64,000 nt of DNA from an uncultured Collinsella sp. Lineage in GTDB: Bacteria; Actinomycetota; Coriobacteriia; Coriobacteriales; Coriobacteriaceae. Location: contig URZI01000006.1 of NCBI GenBank assembly GCA_900552385.1, positions 36,593 through 100,592 of the forward strand, read 5' to 3'. Within the stretch, counting starts at the first letter, position 1, and each line of letters starts with the position of its first letter. This document shows positions 26,416 to 34,599 of the stretch, piece by piece. The notes under the pieces are model-generated. The model was not told the origin of the DNA, did no database searches, and saw only the letters and a list, made by a program, of their open reading frames with translations. The translations under genes and the position numbers were made by a program.

Positions 26416-27072
26416 GTGAACGAGACCGTACGTCGCTTTTTGCCGATGGTCGATTTTCTGGAGCAGATACTCGGCAAAAACAGCGAAATCGTGCTGCACG
26501 ATTTCTCGGATCCCGACCACGCCATCGTCGATATTCGCAACGGCATCGTGAGCGGCCGCAAGGTCGGCGGTCCCGCCACCGATCTGGCACTCAAGATCAT
26601 GCACGACGCCAAGTATCGCGACCTGCCGTTTATTACGGGCTACGAGGGGCGCGGTGCCGGCGGCAAGACGTTGGAGTCAGCGACGTACTTTATCCGCGAG
26701 AATGACGAAATCGTCGGTATGCTCTGCGTCAACACCGACCTCTCGACCGTACGCTCCATCAACGCCATGGCGCAGCAGCTCATGACGTGCTTCGACGCGG
26801 CGCCGACGCGCACGGAGCCCGCCCCTATCGAGGTCGAAAGCCTTTCGGAGTCCACACAGGAGCTCATCGACCGCAGCATTGCCGAGCTGCTGAGCGCGCG
26901 CGGGCTGGATGTGGCGTCGCTTGGTCAGAGCGACCGCGTGGACGTCATTCGCCACCTCAACGGCAACGGGGTGTTCATGCTCAAGGGCGCCGTGGCCTGC
27001 GCCGCCACCGCGCTGGGCATCTCGGAGCCCAGCGTCTACCGCTACCTGCAAAAAGTTCGCAAGGAGGGCTAA
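26416..27072 (+). CDS. YheO-type PAS/HTH transcriptional regulator
   Basis: A 218-residue regulator with a YheO-like PAS domain (about residues 8-110: SEIVLHDFSDPDHAIVDIRN, then GIVSGRKVGGPATDL) and a C-terminal HTH (about 155-215, ending in LGISEPSVYRYLQKVRKEG). The start is GTG 26416, 6 nt after AAAGGAG; upstream ATGs lack sites. It is divergent from the purine permease operon and similar in layout to the regulator at 4211, so the two probably control the two halves of the pathway. The ligand is unknown. Confidence 0.87.
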   Translation: MNETVRRFLPMVDFLEQILGKNSEIVLHDFSDPDHAIVDIRNGIVSGRKVGGPATDLALKIMHDAKYRDLPFITGYEGRGAGGKTLESATYFIRENDEIVGMLCVNTDLSTVRSINAMAQQLMTCFDAAPTRTEPAPIEVESLSESTQELIDRSIAELLSARGLDVASLGQSDRVDVIRHLNGNGVFMLKGAVACAATALGISEPSVYRYLQKVRKEG

Positions 27073-27116
27073 CGAGCAAAATGGAGCGCGGCTCCACAAG
27101 CGATCCGTCACTTAAC

Positions 27117-27155
27117 AAAAGACCCTGCAGCTCGCACGCGCTGCAGGGTCTTTTT
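27117..27155. terminator. Bidirectional terminator between the regulator and ridA
   Basis: A perfect 11-bp stem GACCCTGCAGC / GCTGCAGGGTC (27121-27131, 27140-27150) with AAAA on one side and TTTTT on the other, between convergent genes. Confidence 0.93.
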
Positions 27156-27184
27156 GCATGTCATGTTTAGTTGTTGCCAACGCC

Positions 27185-27562
27185 TTAGAGAGCGGCGACG
27201 ACCTCGATCTCGACCAGACCGCCAGCCGGAAGGGCGGCAACCTGGAAAGCGCTGCGCGCGGGGAACGGAGCCTCGAACTTGGAGGCGTAGATCTCGTTCA
27301 CGGCAGCGAAGTCGGCGATGTCGGCCAGGTAGACCGTGGTCTTGACGACATCGGCAAACGTAGCGCCGGCGGCAGTCAGCAGGGCCTCGACGTTAGCAAG
27401 GGACTGCTTGGCCTGGGCCTCGACGCCCTCGGGCATCTTGCCAGTTGTGGGGTCGATGCCCAGCTGGCCGGACAGGAACACCATGTTGCCGGTCTGGATA
27501 CCGGGGGAATACGGTCCGATGGCTGCGGGTGCGTTATCGGAAGACACGACGGTCTTGCTCAT
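27185..27562 (-). CDS. ridA: RidA family enamine/imine deaminase
   Basis: A 125-residue protein, the full length of RidA/YjgF proteins. It hydrolyses reactive enamine/imine intermediates such as 2-aminoacrylate. Motifs are IGPYSPGIQTGNMVFLSGQ near the N-terminus and the C-terminal LPAGGLVEIEVVA that includes the active-site glutamate; the substrate-carboxylate arginine is in FPARSAFQV. The ATG at 27562 follows AAGGAG. It lies beside the purine operon. Because YgeX produces 2-aminoacrylate, this RidA is plausibly part of the same pathway rather than general housekeeping. Confidence 0.92.
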   Translation of the reverse strand: MSKTVVSSDNAPAAIGPYSPGIQTGNMVFLSGQLGIDPTTGKMPEGVEAQAKQSLANVEALLTAAGATFADVVKTTVYLADIADFAAVNEIYASKFEAPFPARSAFQVAALPAGGLVEIEVVAAL

Positions 27563-27861
27563 GTTTATCTCCTTACGGTTAACTAGAAAGCGTGAGCGCG
27601 GCGTTCGCACCGGGAGGCACAGTTCGGTCTGAACACCGCGCTTGATTGGGATAGTAATCAAGGTTTCCGTGCGATGCAAGAATATTATCAATTTGCGAGA
27701 ATATTTTATCGCCCAACGGTTTCCCCGAACCGCTGAACGGTTCTTCACGGGGTCAGCCAGCCCAAGCTGCTGAAGACTTTATCCCGCTTGGAGCACGGGC
27801 ATCGCCTGCCGCAACGGCACCACTATACTTTTGAATATCTGAGCATTTTGAAAGGCAGGAT

Positions 27862-30357
27862 ATGACCGCAACCGCCAGTCGAACCACCAACCGCAGACCC
27901 GAGCTTTTGGCGCCCGCCGGAGGGCCCGAGCCCTTTGCCGCCGCACTCGCCGCGGGGGCAGACGCCATCTATTGCGGCATGGGCAGCTTCAACGCCCGCC
28001 GCAAGGCCACCAACTTTACCGACGAGGCCTTTGAGCAAGCCTGCCGCGCCGCACATCTAGCCGGGTCGCGCGTCTACGTCACGGTCAACATCGTCATCAA
28101 GCAGTCCGAGATGGGCGATGCGCTGCAACTCATCCATCGCTGCTCCACGCTGGGCGCCGATGCCTTCATTATCCAGGACTGGGGCCTGTTCTTTGAGGTC
28201 AAGCGCACGATGCCCGGCATCGAGACGCACATCTCGACCCAGGCGAACATCCATGATGACCGCGGAACGCTTTGGTGCCGCGAGCAGGGCGCCGACCGCG
28301 TGACTCTCTCGCGCGAGCTCTCCATCGACGAGATCGCCGCCATCCACGACGCCGCGCCCGACGTTGACCTGGAGGTCTTTAGCCACGGTGCCATCTGCTT
28401 TTGCTACTCGGGCCTATGCCTGCTCTCGAGCTTTGCCATGGCGGGCCGCTCGGCCAACCGCGGCATGTGCGCTCAGCCCTGCCGTCTGCCCTACGAGCTG
28501 ATCGACGAGAATGGCCGCTCGCTCTCCCCTGCCGGTCGCGAGCGTGCGCTATGCCCGCGCGACACCAACACGTCGCAGCTTGTTCGCCGTCTGTATGACG
28601 CCGGCGCCGCATCGCTCAAGCTCGAGGGCCGCATGAAGGCCCCCGATTACGTGTATTCCATCGTCGATGTGTATCGTCACCAGATTGATGACATGCTGGC
28701 CGATGTTTCGACCTCCAAGGATGAGGATGCCGCCCGCCAGCGACAGCTCAAGCGCTGCTTTAACCGCGACTTTACGCACGCCTACCAGGATGGCACCTCG
28801 GGCGACGAGATGATGAGCTACGAGCGCTCCAACAACCGCGGCCAGATTGTGGGCACGGTGCTGGGCAGCCGTCTGGCCAACCGCGATGTACGCGGACTCA
28901 AGCCCGACGACCGCCGTCGCCGCGCCGCCATCGCCCGCATTGAGCTGTTTGAGCCCGTGGGCAAGGGCGACCTGCTGGAGCTTCGTCACGATAACGAGTT
29001 TGACCAGTTCCTGACCACCATTGCCGCCGATGATGCCGCCGCGGGCGACATCATCGAGTGCCGCGTGCCCCGCAGCATGCCCGAGGGCTGCCGCGTGCGC
29101 GTGATTCGAAGCCAGCGCGCCATTGACGCCGCCGGGGCTGCGCTCAAACGCGATGTGCTGCGCCGCCGCGCCGTAGACGTGTCCGTTGTGGCGCGTCTGG
29201 GCGAGCCGTTTACCGTTACGCTCACCTGCTGCGACGACCCTTCGCTTACGGCCACGGCCACGGGCTTTACCGTCGAGGCTGCCAAGACCCGCGCCGTCGA
29301 GGCATCCGATCTGGTTGAGCACGTCGGGCGCATGGGCTCCTCTCCCTTTGAGGCCGCAAGCTTTGACGTTTCGCTCGACGCCGGCTGCGGTATGGGCTTT
29401 TCCGCCGTGCACAAGGTGCGCGCCGCCGCTTGTAAGGCGCTGGAAGAGGCCATTCTGGCACCGTACGAGGAGCGCGCGAAAACGCTCGAGCTGCCGGCGA
29501 TTGTAACCAGTGATTCCCGCCCCGCGCCCGAGCACTACCGCGATGAGCCGCAGATCTGCGCCACCGTCACCTCGCTCGAGTCCGCCGAGGCCGCTCGCGC
29601 CGAGGGTGTAACGCGCATCTACATGACCACCGACGCGCTCGATGCGGCCGAGCTCTCCCCCGCCGATGCATTTGAGCAGGGCATCGTACCCGTGCTCGAC
29701 GAGGTCTGCCGCGCCGTTGACCACGTACGCGTCGACCCGTGGGTTGTTGCCGGCGCCACGGTCGCTATTGGCAACATCTCTGAGCTTGCCCTGGCCGCCC
29801 AGGTTGGCGCCACGGCCGAGATTCGCTCTTGCCTGCCGGTGCACAACACGCCCTGCATGGAGGCGCTTGCCGGGCGCGGAGCCGGTGCGTTTTGGCTCTC
29901 GCCCGAGATCACGCTCGACGAGATTGTCTCGCTCGGCGCCGCCGCGCCCGCGGCTCTGGGCATCACCGTCTTTGGCCGCCCGCGCGTCATGACAAGCGAG
30001 CATTGCATTCTGCAGGTTGCCAACGGCTGCATCCACGATTGCGCCAACTGCCGCCTGCGTGCCCGCAAGCTCTCGCTCAAGAATATCGACGGAAAGGTCA
30101 TGCCGGTGCGTACCGACATCCACGGCCGCTCACGCCTGTACGACGCCTACCCCATCGACCTCACGCCTCAGGTTCCTCAGCTGCTCGATGCCGGCGTGCG
30201 TCGTCTCATGGTCGACGGAACCCTGCTCGAGGCCGATGAGATCGCCCGTGCCGTCGCTCGCGTCCGTCGCGCCGTCGAGGCGGCTCAAGCCGGCCGCAAG
30301 CCCGCCGCCCGCCTGCGCGGGGCGACCTCGGGCTGCATGTTTGTGGGAATCAGCTAA
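27862..30357 (+). CDS. Peptidase U32 family protein, RlhA-like with DUF3656
   Basis: A large U32-family protein of 831 residues. The N-terminal half has the U32 signature: ELLAPAGGPEPFAAALAAGA at the start, then EVFSHGAICFCYSGLCLLSS and GMCAQPCRLPYEL, whose cysteines are typical of an iron-sulfur site. The middle part fits the DUF3656 region and the C-terminus has HCILQVANGCIHDCANC. Several members, RlhA and TrhP, hydroxylate RNA bases rather than cleave proteins, so 23S rRNA hydroxylation is a reasonable inference. The length exceeds E. coli RlhA by about 180 residues. The next gene, 15 nt downstream, is an RNA-modifying enzyme. Confidence 0.85.
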   Translation: MTATASRTTNRRPELLAPAGGPEPFAAALAAGADAIYCGMGSFNARRKATNFTDEAFEQACRAAHLAGSRVYVTVNIVIKQSEMGDALQLIHRCSTLGADAFIIQDWGLFFEVKRTMPGIETHISTQANIHDDRGTLWCREQGADRVTLSRELSIDEIAAIHDAAPDVDLEVFSHGAICFCYSGLCLLSSFAMAGRSANRGMCAQPCRLPYELIDENGRSLSPAGRERALCPRDTNTSQLVRRLYDAGAASLKLEGRMKAPDYVYSIVDVYRHQIDDMLADVSTSKDEDAARQRQLKRCFNRDFTHAYQDGTSGDEMMSYERSNNRGQIVGTVLGSRLANRDVRGLKPDDRRRRAAIARIELFEPVGKGDLLELRHDNEFDQFLTTIAADDAAAGDIIECRVPRSMPEGCRVRVIRSQRAIDAAGAALKRDVLRRRAVDVSVVARLGEPFTVTLTCCDDPSLTATATGFTVEAAKTRAVEASDLVEHVGRMGSSPFEAASFDVSLDAGCGMGFSAVHKVRAAACKALEEAILAPYEERAKTLELPAIVTSDSRPAPEHYRDEPQICATVTSLESAEAARAEGVTRIYMTTDALDAAELSPADAFEQGIVPVLDEVCRAVDHVRVDPWVVAGATVAIGNISELALAAQVGATAEIRSCLPVHNTPCMEALAGRGAGAFWLSPEITLDEIVSLGAAAPAALGITVFGRPRVMTSEHCILQVANGCIHDCANCRLRARKLSLKNIDGKVMPVRTDIHGRSRLYDAYPIDLTPQVPQLLDAGVRRLMVDGTLLEADEIARAVARVRRAVEAAQAGRKPAARLRGATSGCMFVGIS

Positions 30358-30372
30358 CCGAAAGGCTTACAC

Positions 30373-31032
30373 GTGAACGAAGAACCTCAAGTCCTTTACT
30401 GCGACGCCTGGCTCATGGCCATCGACAAGCCCGCCGGCATGATCGTCCACGGCGACGGCACCGGCGAGCGCACGCTCACCGACTACGCCAGCGACCTGCT
30501 GCTGGCGATGGGTGACGGCTTTGCCGCGACCGACATGCAGCCGCTCAACCGCCTGGACCGCAACACCACCGGCGTGGTGTTGTTTTCACTCGACAAACAG
30601 ACGCAGCCCGCCTTTGACCAGATGGTGATCGACCACGCCTTCGAAAAGCACTACCTGGCGCTGGCCGAGGGCAAGATCGACTGGAACGAGAAGCTCATCG
30701 ACAAGCCCATCGCCCGCGACCGCCACGACAGTCGCAAAATGCGCGTCGGCGCCAGCGGCAAGCCGTCGCAGACGCGCGTGAAGGTGCTCAAGCGCCTTAA
30801 GAGCCGTCGAGGCCTGCCCGCGCGCTCGTATATCGATGTCGAGTTGCTCACCGGCCGCAAGCACCAAATCCGTGTGCACCTGGCAAGCGAGCATCATCCC
30901 TTGGTTGGCGACGACCTATACGGAACGCCGCGCCCCTGCGGCCTGATGCTCCACGCCCACAGCGTGTCCTTCACGCATCCCGTAACCGGCGAGCACATCC
31001 ACATCGAAGCCCCCTGCCCCTGGGAGCCCTAA
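30373..31032 (+). CDS. RluA-family pseudouridine synthase
   Basis: Converts uridine to pseudouridine in rRNA or tRNA. The 219 residues contain the catalytic aspartate motif PLNRLDRNTTGVV (about residues 56-68) and the C-terminal GRKHQIRVHLASEHHPLVGD. No N-terminal S4 domain is present, so it is the short form of the family. The start is GTG at 30373 behind GAAAGG. It follows the U32 gene by 15 nt, suggesting an RNA-modification pair. The target position cannot be inferred. Confidence 0.9.
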   Translation: MNEEPQVLYCDAWLMAIDKPAGMIVHGDGTGERTLTDYASDLLLAMGDGFAATDMQPLNRLDRNTTGVVLFSLDKQTQPAFDQMVIDHAFEKHYLALAEGKIDWNEKLIDKPIARDRHDSRKMRVGASGKPSQTRVKVLKRLKSRRGLPARSYIDVELLTGRKHQIRVHLASEHHPLVGDDLYGTPRPCGLMLHAHSVSFTHPVTGEHIHIEAPCPWEP

Positions 31033-31041
31033 AGTCTCCCG

Positions 31042-31084
31042 AAAAGGGACGGGTTTATTTTGGCAGGTCTTATCTGGACAAACG
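31042..31084. repeat. Dispersed GGGAC-type intergenic repeat, copy A
   Basis: A stretch of about 43 bp (AAAAGGGACGGGTTTATTTT at its start) matches 57012-57054 over its whole length with few differences, and its first part matches 58817-58845 in reverse orientation. All three copies are intergenic. Confidence 0.75.
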
Positions 31085-31085
31085 T

Positions 31086-31127
31086 CAAAACCACCACAAA
31101 GGTTCCTGTCCCTTCGCGGTGGTTTTG
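31086..31127. terminator. Terminator hairpin between convergent genes
   Basis: CAAAACCACC (31086-31095) pairs perfectly with GGTGGTTTTG (31118-31127) between the pseudouridine synthase and the DeoR regulator, which converge here. The loop contains a second GTCCC motif. Confidence 0.65.
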
Positions 31128-31148
31128 GCCTTAGCCTGACCCCTGCTG

Positions 31149-31895
31149 TTAGACCGTGATGACGTTGTCCATTGCCCGGTACTTGGCGGGGACCTCGCCT
31201 GCAGTAATAATCGTTGCGTCGCGGAAGTCCGCGAACTTGACGGGCGCCACCATGCCAAATTTACTGGCGTCCGAGATTACGAAGCGCTTGGCTGTATGAC
31301 GCATCGAGATGCGCTTTACTTGCGCCTCCTCGATATCGGGCGCCGTGAAGCCCTGCTCGGCGGCAATGCCGTTAGAGCCCCAAAAGCCACAGTTGAAGTT
31401 GTAGCGGTCTAAGGTTGCCAAGGCATCGGGGCCAACGAGCGCCTCGGTCTCGGGTTTGAGCTCGCCGCCCAGCACCACGGTACGCATGCCGCGCAAAGCA
31501 AGGCGCTGAGCATGGAGCACGGAATCGGTCACATAGGTGACATCTTCAAGGTGCGGAAGATGCTCGATGAGCCTGAGCGTCGTCGAGCCCGAGTCGATGT
31601 ATACAAAGCTCTCAGGCTCCACAAGCGCCGCCGCACGGGCGCAGATACGCTCCTTGTCATCGTTATGGAGGTCGCTGCGCTCATTAAGCGTTAGGTCGCG
31701 CGTCACGTGCGCGCGCTCAAGACTCGTCGCCCCACCGTGGACCTTGGCGATGCGGTGCGCTCGGTCGAGCGTCTGCAGGTCGCGCCGAATGGTAGACGCC
31801 GTCACGCCCAGGGCCTCAGCAAGTTCCGGCACGGTAACCGAGCCGGCTCGCTGCACCATCGACACGATCGCGTTGAGCCTATCTTCCGCAAGCAT
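31149..31895 (-). CDS. DeoR/GlpR-family transcriptional regulator
   Basis: A 248-residue regulator with an N-terminal DeoR helix-turn-helix (residues 6-56: VTVPELAEALGVTASTIRRD) and a C-terminal sugar-phosphate sensor domain. The sensor markers are YIDSGSTTLRLIEHL, VVLGGELKPETEALVGP and RFVISDASKFG. It begins 3 nt after the oxidoreductase gene and is surely co-transcribed with it. It probably represses its own operon in response to a sugar or polyol phosphate. The phased TGCGCA array at 33111-33158 is the likely operator. Confidence 0.9.
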   Translation of the reverse strand: MLAEDRLNAIVSMVQRAGSVTVPELAEALGVTASTIRRDLQTLDRAHRIAKVHGGATSLERAHVTRDLTLNERSDLHNDDKERICARAAALVEPESFVYIDSGSTTLRLIEHLPHLEDVTYVTDSVLHAQRLALRGMRTVVLGGELKPETEALVGPDALATLDRYNFNCGFWGSNGIAAEQGFTAPDIEEAQVKRISMRHTAKRFVISDASKFGMVAPVKFADFRDATIITAGEVPAKYRAMDNVITV

Positions 31896-31898
31896 CGC

Positions 31899-32978
31899 TT
31901 ACTCCTCCTCGGGGTACACAACTCCCCAGTCGGCGCGAAGCTTGGTCATAAGCTCCATAACATCAGAAGCATAGCCCAGAAGCTCGCACTTCGAATCATC
32001 GCCGGCAACGGCCTTCTCCAGGTCGGCCATCTCGTAGCACAGAGCGTATGCCTCGGTGCCAGCGTGGACCTCTTCGCGGTGGCCGTCCGCAGTCCACACG
32101 ATGGTCGCATGGTCGGCGCGCGGATACTCGTTGACCTCGATATAGCACTTGTCGAAGCTAATAACCGAACGCTTGGGCTGCTTGGAGTGGAGCGTAAGAC
32201 TCACCACGCCCAGCTGCTGCTCGGCGTTACGGCAGACAATGCCACTCGCGACGTCAACGCCGGTCTCACAGGTGTTGCCCAGAGAGACGACCTCCACGGG
32301 TTGACTGGCCATAAACAGGCGCATGACAGACAGGGCATACACGCCAATGTCGAGCATGGCGCCGCCGGCGAGACTACGGTTGTAGAAGCGATTGGTCAGA
32401 TCGCCGTACTCCTTATAGCTACCAAAGTTGAGCTGAGCAAGGTTCATGTGACCAAACTCGCCGGCATCCATGCGGCGGTGCAGCTCCTGATACAAGGGCA
32501 TGTGGAGCACCGTAGTGGCGTCCATGAGGACCACGTTGTGCTCGTCGGCAATGGCACGCGCCTCGTCGAGCTCGGCGGAGTTGAGGGTAATGGCCTTCTC
32601 GCAAAGCACGTGCTTGCCAGCTGACAGAGCGGCGCGCAGGTAGGTGATATGCGTGTTGTGCGGCGTGGTGATATAGACCGCGTCAATGTTCGGATCGGCG
32701 TAGAGGTCCTCGACCGTTTCATAGACCTTCTCAACGCCATACTGGTCTGCAAAAGCTTGAGCCTTGGACAGAGTGCGGTTGGCAACGCCCGCAAGCTTGC
32801 GGCCGGCAAGAGCGAGAGACTGGGCCATCTGGTTGGCGATAACGCCGCACCCGATAACAGCCCAACGAAGCTCGGGAGCCGTAAAAATATCGTCGGGGAA
32901 CGGCTGATCCTGGACCGAGGCGAATGCCGCCTTAGCGGCTGCTTCGGCGTCGAGCGGAGCCTGTTTGGAATCTGCCAT
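31899..32978 (-). CDS. Gfo/Idh/MocA-family oxidoreductase
   Basis: An NAD(P)-dependent sugar or polyol dehydrogenase of 359 residues. The Rossmann site is AVIGCGVIANQMAQSLALAG (about residues 41-60), followed by DAVYITTPHNTHI and GKHVLCEKAITLN; the usual EKP of the family is EKA here. The C-terminal domain contains GGAMLDIGVYAL. About 30 residues precede the Rossmann motif, somewhat more than usual. AGGAGG precedes the ATG. The substrate is unknown; the adjoining DeoR regulator points to carbohydrate metabolism. Confidence 0.9.
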   Translation of the reverse strand: MADSKQAPLDAEAAAKAAFASVQDQPFPDDIFTAPELRWAVIGCGVIANQMAQSLALAGRKLAGVANRTLSKAQAFADQYGVEKVYETVEDLYADPNIDAVYITTPHNTHITYLRAALSAGKHVLCEKAITLNSAELDEARAIADEHNVVLMDATTVLHMPLYQELHRRMDAGEFGHMNLAQLNFGSYKEYGDLTNRFYNRSLAGGAMLDIGVYALSVMRLFMASQPVEVVSLGNTCETGVDVASGIVCRNAEQQLGVVSLTLHSKQPKRSVISFDKCYIEVNEYPRADHATIVWTADGHREEVHAGTEAYALCYEMADLEKAVAGDDSKCELLGYASDVMELMTKLRADWGVVYPEEE

Positions 32979-33110
32979 GATGTGCCTCCTAAGTCATCGG
33001 AAGTCCTTCATTTCTAACAACCCTATATTCGCACAATTGCGCGCGTATCTGCTCGTGTTTGCGTATTTATTTGCTTGTCGGTCATTATTTAGCCATAGTT
33101 GGCAGATGTT

Positions 33111-33158
33111 TGCGCAGTTATGCGCATTGTCGCGCAAAACTATGCGCATAAATGCGCA
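33111..33158. promoter_or_regulatory. Phased array of TGCGCA hexamers
   Basis: TGCGCA occurs at 33111, 33121, 33143 and 33153, with the variant CGCGCA at 33131, a spacing of 10, 10, 12 and 10 bp. The array lies about 135-180 bp upstream of the oxidoreductase start, in a gap with no gene. One-turn phasing of a palindromic hexamer suggests a multimeric operator, most simply for the neighbouring DeoR protein. Confidence 0.65.
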
Positions 33159-33263
33159 TGCGACGATCCTTGTGAAGCATAAAGAGGCGGAACACCAAAG
33201 CCCTAAAGAACAGAGTAGGCCGTGATACTCCACCCCTCTGAGGGCATCAGACATCAAAGGACC

Positions 33264-33439
33264 GTCCCAAACTGCCGGCAAAAAGGGAACGTCCCTATGT
33301 GCCGGCACCTAGAGACAGTCCCTATGTGCCGCTTTCGTTGAAGCCTATCCCAGATGACCAGATAAACAAATCTAAAGACTGTCCCCATCAACTAGCCGTT
33401 TAAGAACGTCCCCAACGACCACTCATTTAAGTCTGTCCC
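33264..33439. repeat. GTCCC repeats with 27-bp period
   Basis: GTCCC begins at 33264, 33291, 33318, 33381, 33408 and 33435: intervals of 27, 27, 63, 27 and 27 bp, with a decayed ATCCC near 33347 inside the 63-bp interval. Units share flanking words such as CTATGTGCCG (second and third) and TTTAAG before the last two. The array lies just beyond the rplX terminator. The rest of 32979-33516 has no gene. Confidence 0.8.
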
Positions 33440-33455
33440 CAATGAGTAGGGATAG

Positions 33456-33490
33456 AAAAAGGCCCGGGTGCCTTGGCATCCGGGCCTTTG
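33456..33490 (-). terminator. Terminator of the rplC-rplX operon
   Basis: GGCCCGGGTGCC (33461-33472) pairs with GGCATCCGGGCC (33475-33486) except for one wobble, and the minus strand continues into TTTTTC. It lies 27 nt after the rplX stop and marks a genuine operon end. Confidence 0.88.
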
Positions 33491-33516
33491 CTAGCAACTT
33501 AACTGTTGCGGGCAGC

Positions 33517-33822
33517 TTAGAACTTGTGGCCGCACTTCTTGCAGACGCGCAGCTTGTTCTTGCCGTCCTTCTCGTGACCGACGCGGGTAACCTTACCGCA
33601 CTCGGGGCAGACGAGATTGACGTTGGAGACGTCGATAGGAGCCTCCTGCGAAACGATGCCGCCCTGCTGGTTGGCAGCGTTGGGCTTGACGGCCTTCTTG
33701 ACGACCGAAACGCCCTCGACAACGACCTTGTTCTCGGCGGGGAGAGCACGCAGGACAACGCCCTGCTTGCCGCGATCCTTACCAGAGAGAACCTGGACCT
33801 TATCGCCCTTCTTGATATACAT
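33517..33822 (-). CDS. rplX: 50S ribosomal protein L24
   Basis: A large-subunit assembly-initiating protein of 101 residues, normal length. The KOW motif is IKKGDKVQVLSGKDRGKQGV near the N-terminus, and the zinc-type CPECGKVTRV...CKKCGHKF C-terminus is seen in actinobacterial L24. It is the last gene of the operon; the usual next gene, rplE, is absent and a terminator follows. Confidence 0.97.
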   Translation of the reverse strand: MYIKKGDKVQVLSGKDRGKQGVVLRALPAENKVVVEGVSVVKKAVKPNAANQQGGIVSQEAPIDVSNVNLVCPECGKVTRVGHEKDGKNKLRVCKKCGHKF

Positions 33823-33835
33823 ATATCTCCCCTAA

Positions 33836-34204
33836 CTACAGGGTCTCGGGAGCGAGCGAGACGATCTTCATGTACTTCTTGTCACGAAGCTCGCGAGCGA
33901 CAGGCCCGAAGATACGGGTGCCGACGGGCGAACCATCGTTGTTGATGACAACGCAGGCGTTCTCATCAAAGCGAATGTAGGAGCCATCCTTGCGGCGGAT
34001 CTCCTTAACGGTGCGAACGACGACGCAACGGACAACGTCCTTCTTCTTGACGTTGGCGCCAGGGGTAGCCTCCTGGACAGCACCGATGAACACATCGCCG
34101 ATGCCTGCATAACGACGCTTGGAACCGCCAAGCACCTTGATGCAGCGAATCTTGCGAGCGCCGGAGTTGTCGGCGACGTTCAGCATGGTTTGCATCTGAA
34201 TCAT
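33836..34204 (-). CDS. rplN: 50S ribosomal protein L14
   Basis: A 122-residue protein, the standard length, beginning MIQMQTMLNVADNSGARKIR. It binds 23S rRNA at the subunit interface. Thirteen nt separate it from rplX. Upstream, a 118-bp gap to rpsQ is longer than usual for this operon and contains two small hairpins. Confidence 0.98.
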   Translation of the reverse strand: MIQMQTMLNVADNSGARKIRCIKVLGGSKRRYAGIGDVFIGAVQEATPGANVKKKDVVRCVVVRTVKEIRRKDGSYIRFDENACVVINNDGSPVGTRIFGPVARELRDKKYMKIVSLAPETL

Positions 34205-34322
34205 GGTAGATGTTCCTCCGAACTAAGAACCGAAGAGAGGTGCGCTGCCTTTATACGGCCTGTGGTATGCAAGCCAGGCATACGCACATCTTCGGAAACG
34301 TACAAGTCGTAAGAGCGACTGC

Positions 34323-34583
34323 TTATTTAGCGCGCTCGACGACCTCGATGAGGCGCCAACGCTTCATCTTGGACATAGGACGGGTCTCCATAACGCGGAC
34401 GGTGTCGCCCACGCCAGCCGTGCACTCCTCGTCGTGAGCGTGCAGCTTCTTGGAGCTGGTCATCATCTTGCCGTACTTGGGGTGACGCTTGCGCTCGGTG
34501 ATGGTGACAACAATGGTCTTGGCACCGGAGACGGAGGTAACGACACCCGTACGGACCTTACGCGAGTTACGCGAATCAGTCAT
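34323..34583 (-). CDS. rpsQ: 30S ribosomal protein S17
   Basis: An 86-residue primary 16S rRNA-binding protein, recognised by RKVRTGVVTSVSGAKTIVVT near the start and GDTVRVMETRPMSKMKRW near the end. It follows rpmC by 16 nt in the usual order. Confidence 0.98.
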   Translation of the reverse strand: MTDSRNSRKVRTGVVTSVSGAKTIVVTITERKRHPKYGKMMTSSKKLHAHDEECTAGVGDTVRVMETRPMSKMKRWRLIEVVERAK

Positions 34584-34599
34584 GTTCTCTCCTTAGGTC

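Noticed and set aside
33264..33439. CRISPR array
   Set aside because: The period is 27 bp in total with only about 5-10 conserved bases per unit. There are no unique spacers of normal length and no cas genes.
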